DNA from: Guyanagaster necrorhizus
Lineage: Eukaryota; Basidiomycota; Agaricomycetes; Agaricales; Physalacriaceae
Direction of reading: 5' to 3'
DNA length: 64,000 nt
NCBI RefSeq assembly: GCF_019112545.1
Contig: NW_025064885.1
Span: 695,053-759,052, forward strand
Part shown: positions 10,411 to 19,670 of the stretch, piece after piece
Layout: the number at the start of each line of letters is the position of its first letter
Position numbering within the stretch: the first letter of the stretch is position 1
The notes under the pieces: generated by a model
The model's input: only the letters and a program-made list of their open reading frames with translations
Databases searched by the model: none
Told to the model about the DNA's origin: nothing
Position numbers and translations under genes: made by a program

Positions 10411-11572
10411 TTAAGATTATCATTCTGATAGCTTAATTTAGAGATAGTTCATACTCCTGGATGGCATCATCAGCATTTATATGTTTCTCATTGACCCACT
10501 GGTTTGACTCTGGGCCATATCCTCTCCAACTGATTAGATAGTCAATAGTAGTCATTATGTTTCTGTCTTGTGCCTTGATTCTTTGTGTTTTATGGTCAAG
10601 AATTTGGTCAATTTTATAGTGCTCTTTATCATTGATAAGGTCAGGAGGTGGTGAGGGTTATTCTTGATTTGAGAAGGCAAAGGCTACATATGATGTTAGA
10701 AGAGATTCATTGAATGTATTGTGAATATGTCAAGAAGTTGGGAGATAGAGTTTGTAGGCAGAATTACTGACTTTCATAAGCACTATGAAGAGACTGGTGT
10801 GTTTATCAGTGAGCTTCTTCTTTGGTCATAGTAGATGGAGATTGGTGGTATCAAGCCATGCTTTGTCATTTATTGCATAGGTGTATACAGAGCAGCAGTG
10901 TTTATCATATTAGACTTTTATAGCAGTAGCAGCTTTTTCAAGGGCAGTTTAGATTTCAAGGTGGATCTTTGCTATTTCAGTGGCAAAGTCTGATAAAGCA
11001 GAGGTGGTGGTGCAGTGCTTAGCAGTGGTGGCAACTTTGGAGTGTTGTCCATAATTTATGAAAAATAGCATTTTATTAGTTGCTGAATGAACTTGGTTAT
11101 TGTGTTGGAATGCCACAAGGATGAGCTATTCTATCCAGTCATTCTGTTAGTAATTGATAAATATTTATAAATATTTCTTGAGTTCTTGGTTGATGCATTT
11201 TGTTTGCCCATTGGTCTGAGGATAATAGATGGTGGATGCATTGCTTGAGATTCTGAGGAGTTGATATAGGTCATTGAGGAACTTTGATATGAATTGTGGT
11301 TTTTGATCAGAGATAATAACTTAGGGCATTCCATATTTAGAATAGACCTCATCATAAAAAATCTTGACCCATCCTTCTGATGACAGTTCAGTGGCAGTGG
11401 TGATTAAGATGATGGATTTCAAGAAGCAATCAACAATAACAATGATCATATTATAGCCATTACAATCAGATAATCTGATGATTATGTTGACTGAAATATA
11501 AGACCAGGGAATGGTCAGGATCTCATTTGAGTGGAGTGATGTGGCTTGGGCTCTTGTCAAGGATTTGGCCTG
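10411..11572 (-). pseudogene. Element B pol 3' end: integrase core to chromodomain
   Basis: The minus-strand translation, with stops and frame breaks, shows a chromodomain close to the LTR (about 10440-10640, VDYLISW-like, NQWVNEKHINADD-like). Integrase core pieces follow: FYDEVYSKYGMP and ITVNIIIRLSDCNGYN at 11321-11500, and a HPQTDGQ-derived segment near 11200. It is interrupted at 11572 by element A and resumes at 19671. Confidence 0.7.
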
Positions 11573-12005
11573 TGTTAAGCCCAAGCATCACGTGAACTGA
11601 TACACATGATAAACAGGTGTTCCTTCGCACTTCGAGGAATCACCTGAGTTCACTATATGTATATCCGAGCGGTGTGACTCAAGGTCAGATATAGACTCGA
11701 GGTAGAATGGTACGTGTAAACTTTAGCTCGAAGCTGGGGATTACCAGCGAGAGCTGTCCTACTTAAATACTACTGAGTAATGTCTAAATATACGACTACT
11801 TATTGTGCGTTGCTGTATCCTTTGTGCCCATTGTACTAGGGCATCGTTACCATACATAAAAGGTTCGTTGTGTGTCGTCGAGCGCCGTCTCCTTGTCGGA
11901 GACAATGGTGGATCTGGCTTTGTGCTGACCAAGATTCCCATGGTCCAGTGTCATGACTAAGCACAAAATAGGGGTTAAGAAAGAGAAATAGTAAAAATCG
12001 TAACA
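11573..12005 (-). repeat. Element A 3' LTR
   Basis: Plus-strand reading TGTTAAGCCCAAGC to AAAAATCGTAACA, a TG...CA type LTR of 433 bp. On the minus strand it holds U3, a TATTTAAG box, the AGCTTCGAGCTAA start of R, and a U5 hairpin. Confidence 0.92.
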
Positions 12006-12021
12006 TTACCCCCTCGTTAAG
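12006..12021 (-). promoter_or_regulatory. Element A polypurine tract
   Basis: On the minus strand CTTAACGAGGGGGTAA abuts the 3' LTR. Equivalent purine tracts adjoin the 3' LTRs of F (CAGGGGGTAA) and D (GAAGGGGGTAA). It is the expected plus-strand primer site. Confidence 0.75.
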
Positions 12022-12038
12022 ACCATCGTCCCGATGGT

Positions 12039-15000
12039 TTAATTAAGGGAGAGTTCATAGTCATATATTGCTTTGTCAGCGTTCATATATTTTTCGTTGA
12101 CCCACTGATTGGATTCTGGGCTGTACCCCTTCCAACTGACGAGGTAATCGACGGTCGTTGTCATTCCTCCTCCTTTGGCTTTTGTCCGCCGGAGTTTATG
12201 ATTGAGGATGTGATCAATTTCGAAATGTTTCTCGTCATTGATCAGGTCCAGAGGTGGAGGAGGTGGCCATTCCTGGTTAGGGAAGGCTGGTGTGATATAG
12301 GGGTTCAACAAAGTTTCGTTGAAAACGTCGTGGATTTTCCAGGTCTGTGGTAGGCGTAGTTTGTATGCGCTTGGTCCGACGGCCTTTATTACAGTGAAGG
12401 GGCCGGTCTGTTTATCGTCGAGTTTCTTTTTTGGACGTGGCAAATGAAGGTTCGTTGTGTCCAACCATACTTTATCATTTGGTTGATAGGTACGATTTGG
12501 ACGCCGGTGTTTATCGTAGCTTTTCTTCATTGTTACTGTGGCCCTTTCCAATGCCGCTTTTGTTTCGTTGTGAATCTTTTCCATCTCGGCCGCAAAGTCC
12601 GATGAAGCAGGTGTAGTCGTCCGGAGACGACTTGTTTGAGTGATGTGTGGGTGTCGACCATGGTTTACGAAGAATGGGGTTTTCCCCGTTGCAGAGTGTA
12701 CTCGGTTGTTATGTTGAAAGCCTGCGAGTGCCAACCATTCGGTCCAATCATCCTGTCGATAGTTAATGAAGAGACGCAAGTACTTTTCGATCTCTTGGTT
12801 GACGCGTTCCGTCTGTCCATCTGTTTGGGGGTGATAGGCGGTGGACGCGTTTTGCTTGATGTTTAGGAGTCGATACAAGTCGGTGATGAATTTGGAGACA
12901 AATTGAGGGCCCCTGTCCAAGATAACGACTTGGGGCATTCCATGTTTCGCGTACACTTCGTCGCGTAGAATTTTTGCCCATCCTTCGGAATTCAATTCCG
13001 TGGAGCATGCGACGGGGATGATCGTCTTTGAGAACCGGTCCACTATGACAAGGATGGCATCATAGCTGTTGCATTCAGGCAAGCCGGTGATCATATCGAT
13101 GGAAATGTGTGTCCACGGAGTGGAGGGTATTTCATTGGGATGTAGGGGCACTGCTCGGGCTTGCGTGGAGGACTTCCCCCGCTGGCAGGCTTCGCAAGCC
13201 TTTACATATGCTGTTATGTTGTGCCCCATCTTTGGCCACCAGTACTCTCGTAGTACTAGCTCCTTGGTTTTGGCGATGCCCGGGTGTCCTGCCGTTGTGT
13301 GATCATGACAGGTGGCGATGATTTCGCCGTGTAGTTGTTGGTCCCTGGGAATATAGATGCGTCCGTCGTAGTGGATTAATCCCCCCTCTCTTATCATTCC
13401 TCGTTCATGGTTGAGGGATGGGGCCATGCGTTGGTCTCATTTGTGGGTGTCTCGCGTTGCGCTCTTGATCCGTTCGTGTATTTCCTCTTCTGTTGGCATT
13501 ATCATGGCTCGGAAGTGTTCCGGCCTGAGTAATGTCACCCCCTCGTTATCAGTTCCTCCTTGGTCATGATCTGCCTGTCGACTTAGCAGGTCGGCTTTTT
13601 CGTTTGCCGTCCCGGCCTTGTGATGCAGGGTATACTGATATTGGCTGAGCTCCGTTACCCAATGGGCTTGGTGCCGATTGAGCTTCTGCGGCTGTCGGAA
13701 GTAGCGTAGATTTTGATGGTCCGTCCAGACCTCAAATGTTTCCTCTGCTCCGATGAGGTAGTGTCGCCATTCCTCTAAGGCGAGCATGATGGTGAGCAGC
13801 TCCTTGTCATAGATTTCATAGTTTCGTTCGGTGACTGTTAAAGCCTTGGAGAGGAAGGCTACGGGTCACCATTTCCCATTTTGTTCTTGTGAGAGGACGG
13901 CCCCTATCGCCCCCTCACTCGAATCGGCTTCTACTCTGAACCTTCCTTCTTGGGTCGGGATTGCTAGTACGACATCCTCTGTCAGTCGCCGTTTGAGGTC
14001 CTTGAAGGCGGTCTGCTGAGAGAGTCCCCAGTTCCAGGGTGCGTTGCCCGTTAACTGTGTCATTGGGCAGACGATCTTGCTGTAATCACGAATGAATCGT
14101 CAATAGAAGTTTGTGAACCCAAGGAATGATTGTAATTCCTTCTTCTTGCTGGGTTCTGGCCACTCTACGACTCCCGCAACCTTTACTGGGTCCATTCGGA
14201 TGCTCTCTTCACTGATGATTACCCCAAGGTACTCTGTTTCTAGCACTTCGAACTCGCATTTCTCCGCCTTGAGAAATAATTTGTGCTTCCTCATCAGTGC
14301 TAGTACCTTTCGTACCAGGTCGCGATGCTCCTCCTTCGTCTTGGACATGATTAAGATGTCGTCAAGGTAAATGGTTACCTTCCCGGTGGAGATGAGATCT
14401 TTGAAGATATCGTTCATCATCCACTGGAAGGTGGCAGGAGAGTTTGTGAGCCCAAAGAACATGACCGTCGGCTCGAATAGCCCTCGGTTGGTGCGGAACG
14501 CGGCCTTCCACTCATTGCCCTCTTTGATCTGGACGTTATTGTATCCCCATCGTACGTCGAGTTTTGTGTAATATCTGGCACCCCGGAGTTTGTCCATTAA
14601 CTCCGAGATCAGGGGCAATGGATAGCGATTTTTAATCGTCATCTCATTGAGCTTCTGGTAATCTTGGACCGGTCGGAGTTTTCCATCTTTCTTCTTGACG
14701 AAGAAGAAAGGGGATGCCATGGGGGATTTTGAGGGACGGATTCGCCCGCTCGACAGGTTCTCGTCCAGGAACTTGTCAAGTTCCTGCTGCTCGTAGTGCC
14801 CGAGTGGATAGGTCTTGCAATCCAGATTGGCGTTGGCATTAGGGATCAGTTCGATTGCGTGATCCCAGGGTTTCGGGGCAGGTAGCTCATCGAAGCTCTC
14901 CTTTTCGAACAGGTCCTTGTAGTCTCGGGCCCACTCGGGTACCATCTCCTCAAATGTCTTCTCTTCCTTTCCTTGATTTGCCTTGGCGGCGAGGTCGTTC

Positions 15001-15935
15001 GCATGATGGATGGCTCGTATGTGGATCTCCTTTTCAAGGTCCACCGCCAATATGGTCTCTCCATCTTCCATCTCCTCATCCCACCGGTCTTCGGGATCTT
15101 CATCCGGCAGTTCGAATGGTATCTTCCTACATCTGCACCGGGCAAAGGTAATTCGACCGGTCTTCCAATTGATTAGCAGATTATGGCGAATCAGCCAATC
15201 GTGGCTGAGAAAGAGTTCTTTTGTCCCGAGGTCCGTTACTGCCAGATCGATCCGTTCGGAATGGTCCCCGATAGTCAATCTGAGTTCGACGAACTCCGTG
15301 ATGGAACCGGCCTGGTTTTTCGTCCCATCGGCATTGTATACTGGTATCGGAGCCGCCGTTGCCCTTGTTGGGAGTTGGTGCTTGTCGACGAAAGCTCGGT
15401 TAATCGAACTCCCCATGCAGCCACTGTCAATTAGGGTGGTAATTTGGTGGGTGGCTCGACTGGTCAATACTTCGATTTGGCCTTTCGCGACTAGATCCCA
15501 TCCAGGGGTCTTGGTTCGCAGAATGTATTTCTTTGGTCCTCGGAGTTCGTCTAGCCATTCGAGAGCTCGGCAGCGCTCAGCCTTCTTGATTCCTTCAATC
15601 AACTCATCTACAACTTCTTCGGCTCTCGCCCGATGGATCCAGTTTCGAAGTACGGCTTTCGCCGCTGCTTCGTCCTTGGCATCCTTGATGGCCCTCCATG
15701 TCCATTCGGTATCGAATGGCTTGAGCCACGTGATGGGACTCTCTGTCCCTGTTCGGTCCGTAGGCGTTTGAGTTTTATTTTTCTTTTGCGATTCAATGGT
15801 GTGTTTCATAAGCGAGCTGGGTATATTCGAATGCGTAGTAGACATGGATGTAGCTACAGAGACATTGTCAGTCCGACTAGCGGCTGTTGTTGACACACCA
15901 TCTGATCTTTTGGCCAGTTCAATGGAATCGCTCAT
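12039..15935 (-). pseudogene. pol: Element A pol polyprotein (protease, RT, RNase H, integrase, chromodomain)
   Basis: 1299 codons from the ATG at 15935 to TAA at 12039 in one frame, with three internal TGA stops (14100-14102, about 13864 and 13437-13439). From the N-terminus: linker; aspartic protease with DSG at residue 170 (TLIDSGCMGSS); reverse transcriptase about 410-590 with YLDD at 523-526; RNase H (VEADSSEGAIGAVLSQE, DHQNLRYF, HHKAGTANEKADLLSR); H2C2 integrase zinc finger (CHDHTTAGHPG ... CEACQRGK); DDE core ([27 protein letters not shown]); C-terminal chromodomain (YLVSWKGYSPESNQWV). The integrase-chromodomain part, 12039-13427, is an unbroken 462-residue frame. Two stops are CGA to TGA; the one at 13437 looks like TGG to TGA. 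The ATG overlaps the gag stop as ATGA. Confidence 0.92.
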
Positions 15936-18900
15936 TGGCTGGCCTCGCCTTTTACTTCCTCGATCTTGGTTTCCTTTCCAAGATCTTCTTCTTCCTTCTG
16001 AAGTTCGGCGATCTGTGCCTGTATGTCTTCCTGGGTTCTCTTCTTCTTCGGGCAATCCTTTGCCATATGCCCCTTCTGCCCGCAATTGAAGCATTTCCCT
16101 TCCTTTTTCATGCAGTCAATGTCCATTGGCTTCCCGGCCCCGGTGTAAGTCATACCGGTCCCGGTCTTCTGTGTGCCATATGAGGTGGCGGTTGTCGAGG
16201 AGGAGCCCGAAGGTTTTCCGGCAGTTTGCCCTGACTTGTTCAGGGTTGGCGGGGCTGGCTTCCTTGCGGTCTCTTGTAGCGTCGTGGCCTCCGCTTTCTG
16301 CCTTTGTCGCTCCTTGTACATCTCGACGATCCGTTCCTTCCATTCGTCATATCCAACTGGCATCAACATTTTGACGCCCATGGCCGAGATCATCGTGAGG
16401 TACGAGGAGGGGACTCCTCGTTTGAGTGCTTCCACCATTCGTCCATCATTTGCGATGTCTTCTCTGATCCCTGCTAGTTTGGCGAGCCGTTCTAGCTCGT
16501 CGAAGTAATCGGTGGCCGCTTTATCCCCCATCTTATACTCCTTGATCTTCTGTTTATGTACTTCTTGGATGGCGGGGTCGATAAATTTGTCATTCAGCAT
16601 GCGTTTGAAGACCGGCCACGAGGGATATCGGTAGTGTTCCCTGGTGGTGGATTGAAAGTTCGGGGAAATGAGGATCCACCACGTTTTGGCCTTGTCTTCC
16701 AGATAAGAGGTGGCGAAGGCGACTTTGTTCATGTCGGTCCCGATATACCCAACATAGACTTCGAAATACTGTTCGCAGTCTACTAGGAATCGGTCAATGT
16801 CATCGGAGACCCCCTTGAAAGGACGCAGTTTTCGAAGGAGGTCAGGGTGGCATTGTAAGACGTTGGCATTGTGCGGGAGCACCCCCATCGGGTTGGGCCA
16901 TCCATCGAATGGTGGTTGCTTCCATTCTGTGGGTGGTCCGGGGAAGGAGTGCAGAGAATTGTCGTCGGCGATTGGGCTTCCTTTCGGGTCGGTTACCCGG
17001 ACGATCACCCCGTCCCGTACTGTGAATCCGAGGTGGACCGTCTCGGGATCGTCCTGAATGGGGTCCTTTCCGCTCGACTCTGCTTGGTCCGGGGGAGGTT
17101 GTCCGCTGAGGAGCCAACTTCCTTTGCCGGTCCAAGGGTTTTGGGTTTGAGCGGCTTGCCAGGCCAGTCGATTTCTTATGCGAATGAGCTGTGAAGCCAT
17201 ACTTCGGATTGACGGGTTGTCGTCGGCCCAACTCCGAATAGAGGGGGCAACGTAAACGGCTCGTCTTGGTGGAACGGGGGGGGTACACGGCATTGGTGCC
17301 AGTTCCTTTGGTTTGTTGTCGGGCCGATACGGGGGTATCGGCATGAGGGGGTCTTCCGGGTGCCGTCGTCCATATTCCCTCCATGCGTATTCTGTCGCGG
17401 CATACTGTAGAATTTTTTCTTTTTCAGTACCTGCCGCATACCTATACTCAAGTCCTAAGGACGTCGCTTGCCAGCGCTTGTCCTGCCATAGATAATTTCT
17501 CCCCTGCTCGTACAACTCCTGATATTCTTGGCCCCTGGCCCTCTCAATTTCTTCCCGCAGTGCTTCTTCATCTGTATCCTCTCCTGCTCATTCCAGCCGT
17601 TGCCGATATGGATCGTCACTGTCCCCGTCGTCCTCCTCGTCGCCCTCGTCCCCGCTGTCCTCTCCCCCGAGGAGGGAACTGACGGGCTGGTCGTAGATGG
17701 ATGGTACGAGAGGACGAAGGGTCATTGGGGACCCTTCCATTGACTTGGGTGCTGGGCCCGTCATCCCCTCGATCACTGGTTCGAGCGATGGGAGGGCTTC
17801 TAAGCCGACTGTAGCATGTTTCTCTGCGCGCTCTCATCTCCTCCAATTCTCGGCTATAGCGGCTGAAGAGTCGCTGGAACTCGGGGTTAAGGAACTGTCG
17901 AGCGACCCTGCTACCCAGGAATCGCTGGAGAGCCCTGTCGGAGACGTGGGCATTGTCGGGTACTCGGAGCCCATAGGCTCTGAGTATGGAGTCGGCGTCT
18001 GACAAGATGGTGTCGGTACGGGCGGGGTATTCAAGGTCGACGGTTCGGGGTTCTCCTGTTCTTCCACGTCAGATAGCCTCGTCCCAGCTGATGATACTGG
18101 CAGGTCCTGTCCATGGATCGTCTTCTGAGTCGGGCTCCCTGAAAGGGGATCCGGAATCGGTATGGAGCTCATACTCCCTAGGGGAGGCTGACCCCATCCT
18201 TTCAATCTCTTCCCTCCTTCTTTGCGCTCGTCCTTGTCGGTCATACTCTGCAGCTTCGTACTGCTCTCGGGCTTCCTCTCGGACGTAGTCAGCGAGCTCC
18301 TCCTGAGTTCGTCTGATATCTTCTTCCCGCTCTTGGTTCTGCTGCTGCTGTCTGACTGCTTCATCGTAGTCGAAGGGGACGTTGAGGTCCCACTCCGGGA
18401 ATATCCTTTGTATAATTCTTCTCGTGGCGGCCCTTTCCCTTTCGCTGGCGGTTCCAGTTTCGGGCTCACTCCCCACGTGGAGGTGTCGGTATGGGTCCCC
18501 TGCCGCGGAGATGGCGATGTCCGCGTTGTTGTAGTCGGGGTGGATATCCCTTCCTCGTGGGTTGTCGACCCCCAGCCTGCTGATGGACGGACTGGAGCTG
18601 GAGTTGGGCTCGGTGGGGGTTTCGGGGGGGTTCTGGGGGGAGTTGGGACTTTCGCGGGGTCCCGTAGCCATCCGAGCAGCATCAAGGGAGTCCCGAGCAC
18701 GGTTTCCAACCCCTGAGGGAATTGGGGAGGCAGAATGCTCGGGGGAGACGGCCGGAGTGACGTAGTTGGAGACCTCGGTGGGCTCCTGAGCGACGTTCGT
18801 CATCCACGGGTTCCGGAACCCTGTGAGAGCAGGGTGGCGGTCTCCGCTGTTTCATCAAATGGGGTGTCGGGGTCCTTCTTCCTCATGAAGGCTCCTCGAA

Positions 18901-18979
18901 TCCGGGTTGCTATTCCTGGCTTCTGGTACGGGTCCCCCTTGCAGGAAGAAGGACGTTCTGGCGGAGGGGGAGATGTCAT
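15932..18979 (-). pseudogene. gag: Element A gag (capsid and zinc knuckle)
   Basis: 1016 codons from ATG at 18979 (MTSPPPPERPSS) to TGA at 15932. Three TGA stops interrupt it, near 18807, at 17834 and at 17588. The first ~450 residues are Ser/Pro/Thr-rich and overlap ORF0. An acidic stretch (GDEGDEEDDGDSDD) follows, then the retrotransposon capsid region from about residue 725 (FKGVSDDIDRFLVDCEQYF ... DKAKTWWILISP ... FIDPAIQEVHKQKIKEYKMG). A single CCHC knuckle (CFNCGQKGHMAKDC) lies near the C-terminus. The ATG lies inside the HDI codons of ORF0, and the same ATG is seen in E, F and C (MTS/MTF). Capsid assembly and RNA packaging are the expected roles. Confidence 0.85.
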
Positions 18980-19181
18980 GGAAAGGGAGGTCCGGGGTTA
19001 CGTTGCGTAGTATTTGTTGGATGTGTTGGAACGCTTGATAGTGCCTGACTATCCAAGCTGCTACTGATTGTCATCCGCGGCAAAGGGTAATGATGGCTAG
19101 AAGTCCGAGCAAAGTTCCAATGATAGAAGCGATAAGCTCAAAGAAGTCGTGATTGAGGTCGGCGGTTGTTACTGGAGGCAT
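17616..19181 (-). pseudogene. Element A ORF0: membrane-anchored protein overlapping gag
   Basis: 522 codons from ATG at 19181, 41 nt after the primer site begins, to TGA at 17616 in the -1 frame relative to gag. It has four internal TGA stops (near 19071, a pair near 18850, and 18069). The N-terminus MPPVTTADLNHDFFEL leads into a predicted membrane helix (about residues 14-34, LIASIIGTLLGLLAIITLC) and then WIVRHYQAFQHIQQIL and NVTPDLPFHDI. The rest has a WDLNVPFDYDEAV block, a Glu/Arg-rich probable coiled coil, and a conserved C-terminal block (DSILRAYGLRVPDNAHVSD, FLNPEFQRLFSRYSRELEE). F has the same frame (518 codons) ending at the same stop, and E, B, C and D show the same blocks. Function unknown. 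No homologous family is recalled, and the coding status rests on cross-copy conservation. Confidence 0.72.
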
Positions 19182-19221
19182 TCGGTTTCTCAGCACAATT
19201 GGGCTTGAGAAAGGGAACGAG

Positions 19222-19237
19222 GAAGCTTCGAGCTAAT
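19222..19237 (-). promoter_or_regulatory. Element A primer-binding site (self-priming type)
   Basis: Directly after the 5' LTR the minus strand reads ATTAGCTCGAAGCTTC. Thirteen bases (19224-19236) are perfectly complementary to AGCTTCGAGCTAA in the LTR (19388-19400), which lies 34 nt downstream of a TATTTAAG box and so at the predicted RNA 5' end. Confidence 0.7.
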
Positions 19238-19670
19238 TGTTAAGCCCAAGCATCACGTGAACTGATACACGTGATAAACAGGTGTTCCTTCGCACTTCGA
19301 GGAATCACCTGAGTTCACTATATGTATATCCGAACGGTGTGACTCAAGGTCAGATATAGACTCGAGGTAGAATGGTACATGTAAACTTTAGCTCGAAGCT
19401 GGGGATTACCAGCGAGAGCTGTCCTACTTAAATACTACTGAGTAATGTCTAAATATATGACTACTTATTGTGCGTTGCTGTATCCTTTGTGCCCATTGTA
19501 CTAGGGCATCATTACCATACATAAAAGGTTCGTTGTGCGTCGTCGAGCGCCGTCTCCTTGTCGGAGACAATGGTGGATCTGGCTTTATGCTGACCAAGAT
19601 TCCCATGGTCCAGTGTCGTGACTAAGCACAAAATAGGGGTTAAGAAAGAGAAATAGTAAAAATCGTAACA
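19238..19670 (-). repeat. Element A 5' LTR with promoter
   Basis: 433 bp, ends TG...CA. On the minus strand a TATTTAAGTA box (19425-19434) lies 34 nt before the predicted R start AGCTTCGAGCTAA (19388-19400). U5 holds a hairpin at 19279-19311 (CAGGTG...CACCTG). Confidence 0.92.

Larger units (their letters stand above)
11573..19670 (-). mobile_element. LTR retrotransposon A (Ty3/Gypsy chromovirus), complete copy
   Basis: 8098 bp with 433-bp LTRs (11573-12005 and 19238-19670) and perfect target duplications GCCTG (11568-11572 and 19671-19675). I count 8 differences between the LTRs, all transitions and six at CpG, about 98% identity, so it is a recent insertion. It retains many CpGs. All genes are recognisable, but ORF0, gag and pol carry TGA stops. 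It lies inside the integrase gene of element B. Confidence 0.93.

Noticed and set aside
15010..15771. Plus-strand open frame of 253 codons
   Set aside because: Antisense to the protease and linker part of element A pol; low-complexity Ser/Arg-rich shadow.
18222..18716. Plus-strand frame of 164 codons in element A
   Set aside because: Antisense to gag/ORF0; open because of GC-rich composition.
18069..18803. Start of a gene at ATG 18803 (MTNVAQEP)
   Set aside because: The ATG comes from a CGA to TGA change in the other frame (compare F). It is the interior of ORF0, not a start.
19222..19237. tRNA-primed primer-binding site
   Set aside because: The sequence does not look like a typical tRNA 3'-end complement (no TGG start) and is explained by complementarity to the LTR; no tRNA set is available to exclude it fully.
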